A stretch of 40,441 nt of DNA, taken from positions 2,607-43,047 of the forward strand of contig NW_004457625.1 in assembly GCF_000313135.1 (NCBI RefSeq), written 5' to 3'. A program made the translations under genes and the position numbers. Of this stretch, positions 39,961-40,441 are shown piece after piece (the stretch's first letter is position 1; each line of letters begins with the position of its first letter). This DNA comes from Acanthamoeba castellanii str. Neff. Taxonomy: Eukaryota; Discosea; Longamoebia; Acanthamoebidae. The notes beneath the pieces were generated by a model, which did no database searches, was not told the origin of the DNA, and saw only the letters and a program-made list of their open reading frames with translations.

Positions 39961-40441
39961 AAAAGGCATCGATTATGAAAACAAAAAGTCCGAGTTTTCA
40001 TTGGTGCGCTCCTGCCAAGTTAAAATGGGCCAGTAGGGTGTTGGCCATAGGATCGGCATCCGGATATTTTCCGAGTGGTTTCCTGAATTATTTTGCCACG
40101 TCCTCTGCCCAGCAAAGAACTGTGCCTCTTCTGTCTCACAACCCGGCAAGATGAAGTGGACAGGCAAACCAGAAGTTCGCTTCTTCATGCTGCAGCTCAT
40201 GGCCACTTTCGTACAGCACCCTCTCTTCTTTCAGCAGCTGTTAGCCCTCATGCATCCTCGTCAACGGCCTCGCCTTACAGGTTGTGATGCTGCCACTGCC
40301 TTTTTCCACCGTTGTGGGCGCGTTCGGCCTCACCTGGCTGTCTGCTTTGGCGGTCGCCATCTATTTTGTGAGGTACAAACAACACGCCACTAACTCCACG
40401 ACTGCTCCCTCACAACCGTCCATCTAAGTGTTGTTGTTGTG
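39961..40441. other. CpG-containing DNA up to the window end, one doubtful ORF
   Basis: CpG frequency returns to normal from about 39968. A plus-strand ORF at 40151-40393 (MKWTGKPEVRFFMLQLMATF...) might be a small exon. A second frame, from about 40281 to a TAA at 40424-40426, encodes one good membrane span (STVVGAFGLTWLSALAVAIY). They could be two exons of one gene around a polypyrimidine-CAG acceptor at about 40230, but I cannot fix the structure. Confidence 0.25.

Noticed and set aside
1..40441. CRISPR arrays, tRNA or rRNA genes, bacterial operons
   Set aside because: No spaced palindromic repeats, cloverleaf or rRNA motifs were seen; introns and poly(A) signals show eukaryotic nuclear DNA.

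Overview
The window is eukaryotic nuclear DNA, most likely from an Acanthamoeba-type amoebozoan (inference). The reasons are GC- and CpG-rich genes split by many short introns, 5' splice sites that mostly read GTACG, very short intergenic gaps, and gene content that includes an RCC1-SAM-tyrosine-kinase fusion and multi-PH lipases. No prokaryotic operons, tRNA, rRNA or CRISPR arrays were seen. All exon calls are by eye from frame changes, splice dinucleotides and family motifs.

Layout. 1-1425 (+): the 3' part of a CpG-depleted gene joining a tyrosine recombinase-like domain to a C-terminal chromodomain, a mobile-element type. 1426-2819: AT-rich spacer, an ATC repeat and an unrecognised minus-strand coding-like stretch. 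2820-8214 (-): RCC1 repeats, SAM domain, tyrosine-type kinase. 8864-14370 (+): PH-domain patatin-like phospholipase. 14462-16324 (-): BTB/T1 plus Sel1 repeats. 16537-18226 (-): BSDC1-like BSD protein. 18377-19311 (-): mitochondrial FAM210/DUF1279 protein. 19367-20672 (+): rhodanese-methyltransferase fusion. 20768-22408 (+): F-box protein. 22476-24216 (-): Bmt2-type rRNA methyltransferase. 24526-26241 (+): PAQR/adiponectin-receptor-like protein. 26450-28683 (-): polytopic membrane protein with intronic satellites. 28953-30168 (-): ELO fatty-acid elongase. 30489-32989 (-): ubinuclein-like H3.3 chaperone subunit. 33417-36871 (-): long coiled-coil protein. 37179-38264 (+): HAPSTR1-like protein. 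38520-39621: a DDE transposon with about 40-bp terminal inverted repeats, sitting in older CpG-poor DNA. 39960-40441: ordinary CpG-containing DNA with a doubtful ORF.

The central 36 kb is a compact housekeeping block of signalling, lipid, rRNA modification, chromatin and proteostasis genes. The two flanks are mobile elements and look quite different: each has about two CpG dinucleotides in roughly 1.4-1.5 kb, against dense CpG in the genes between them. That is the footprint expected if cytosine methylation has been aimed at transposons and followed by deamination. The most unusual object is the recombinase-chromodomain fusion, which resembles in logic, but not in catalytic chemistry, the integrase-chromodomain fusion of chromoviruses.
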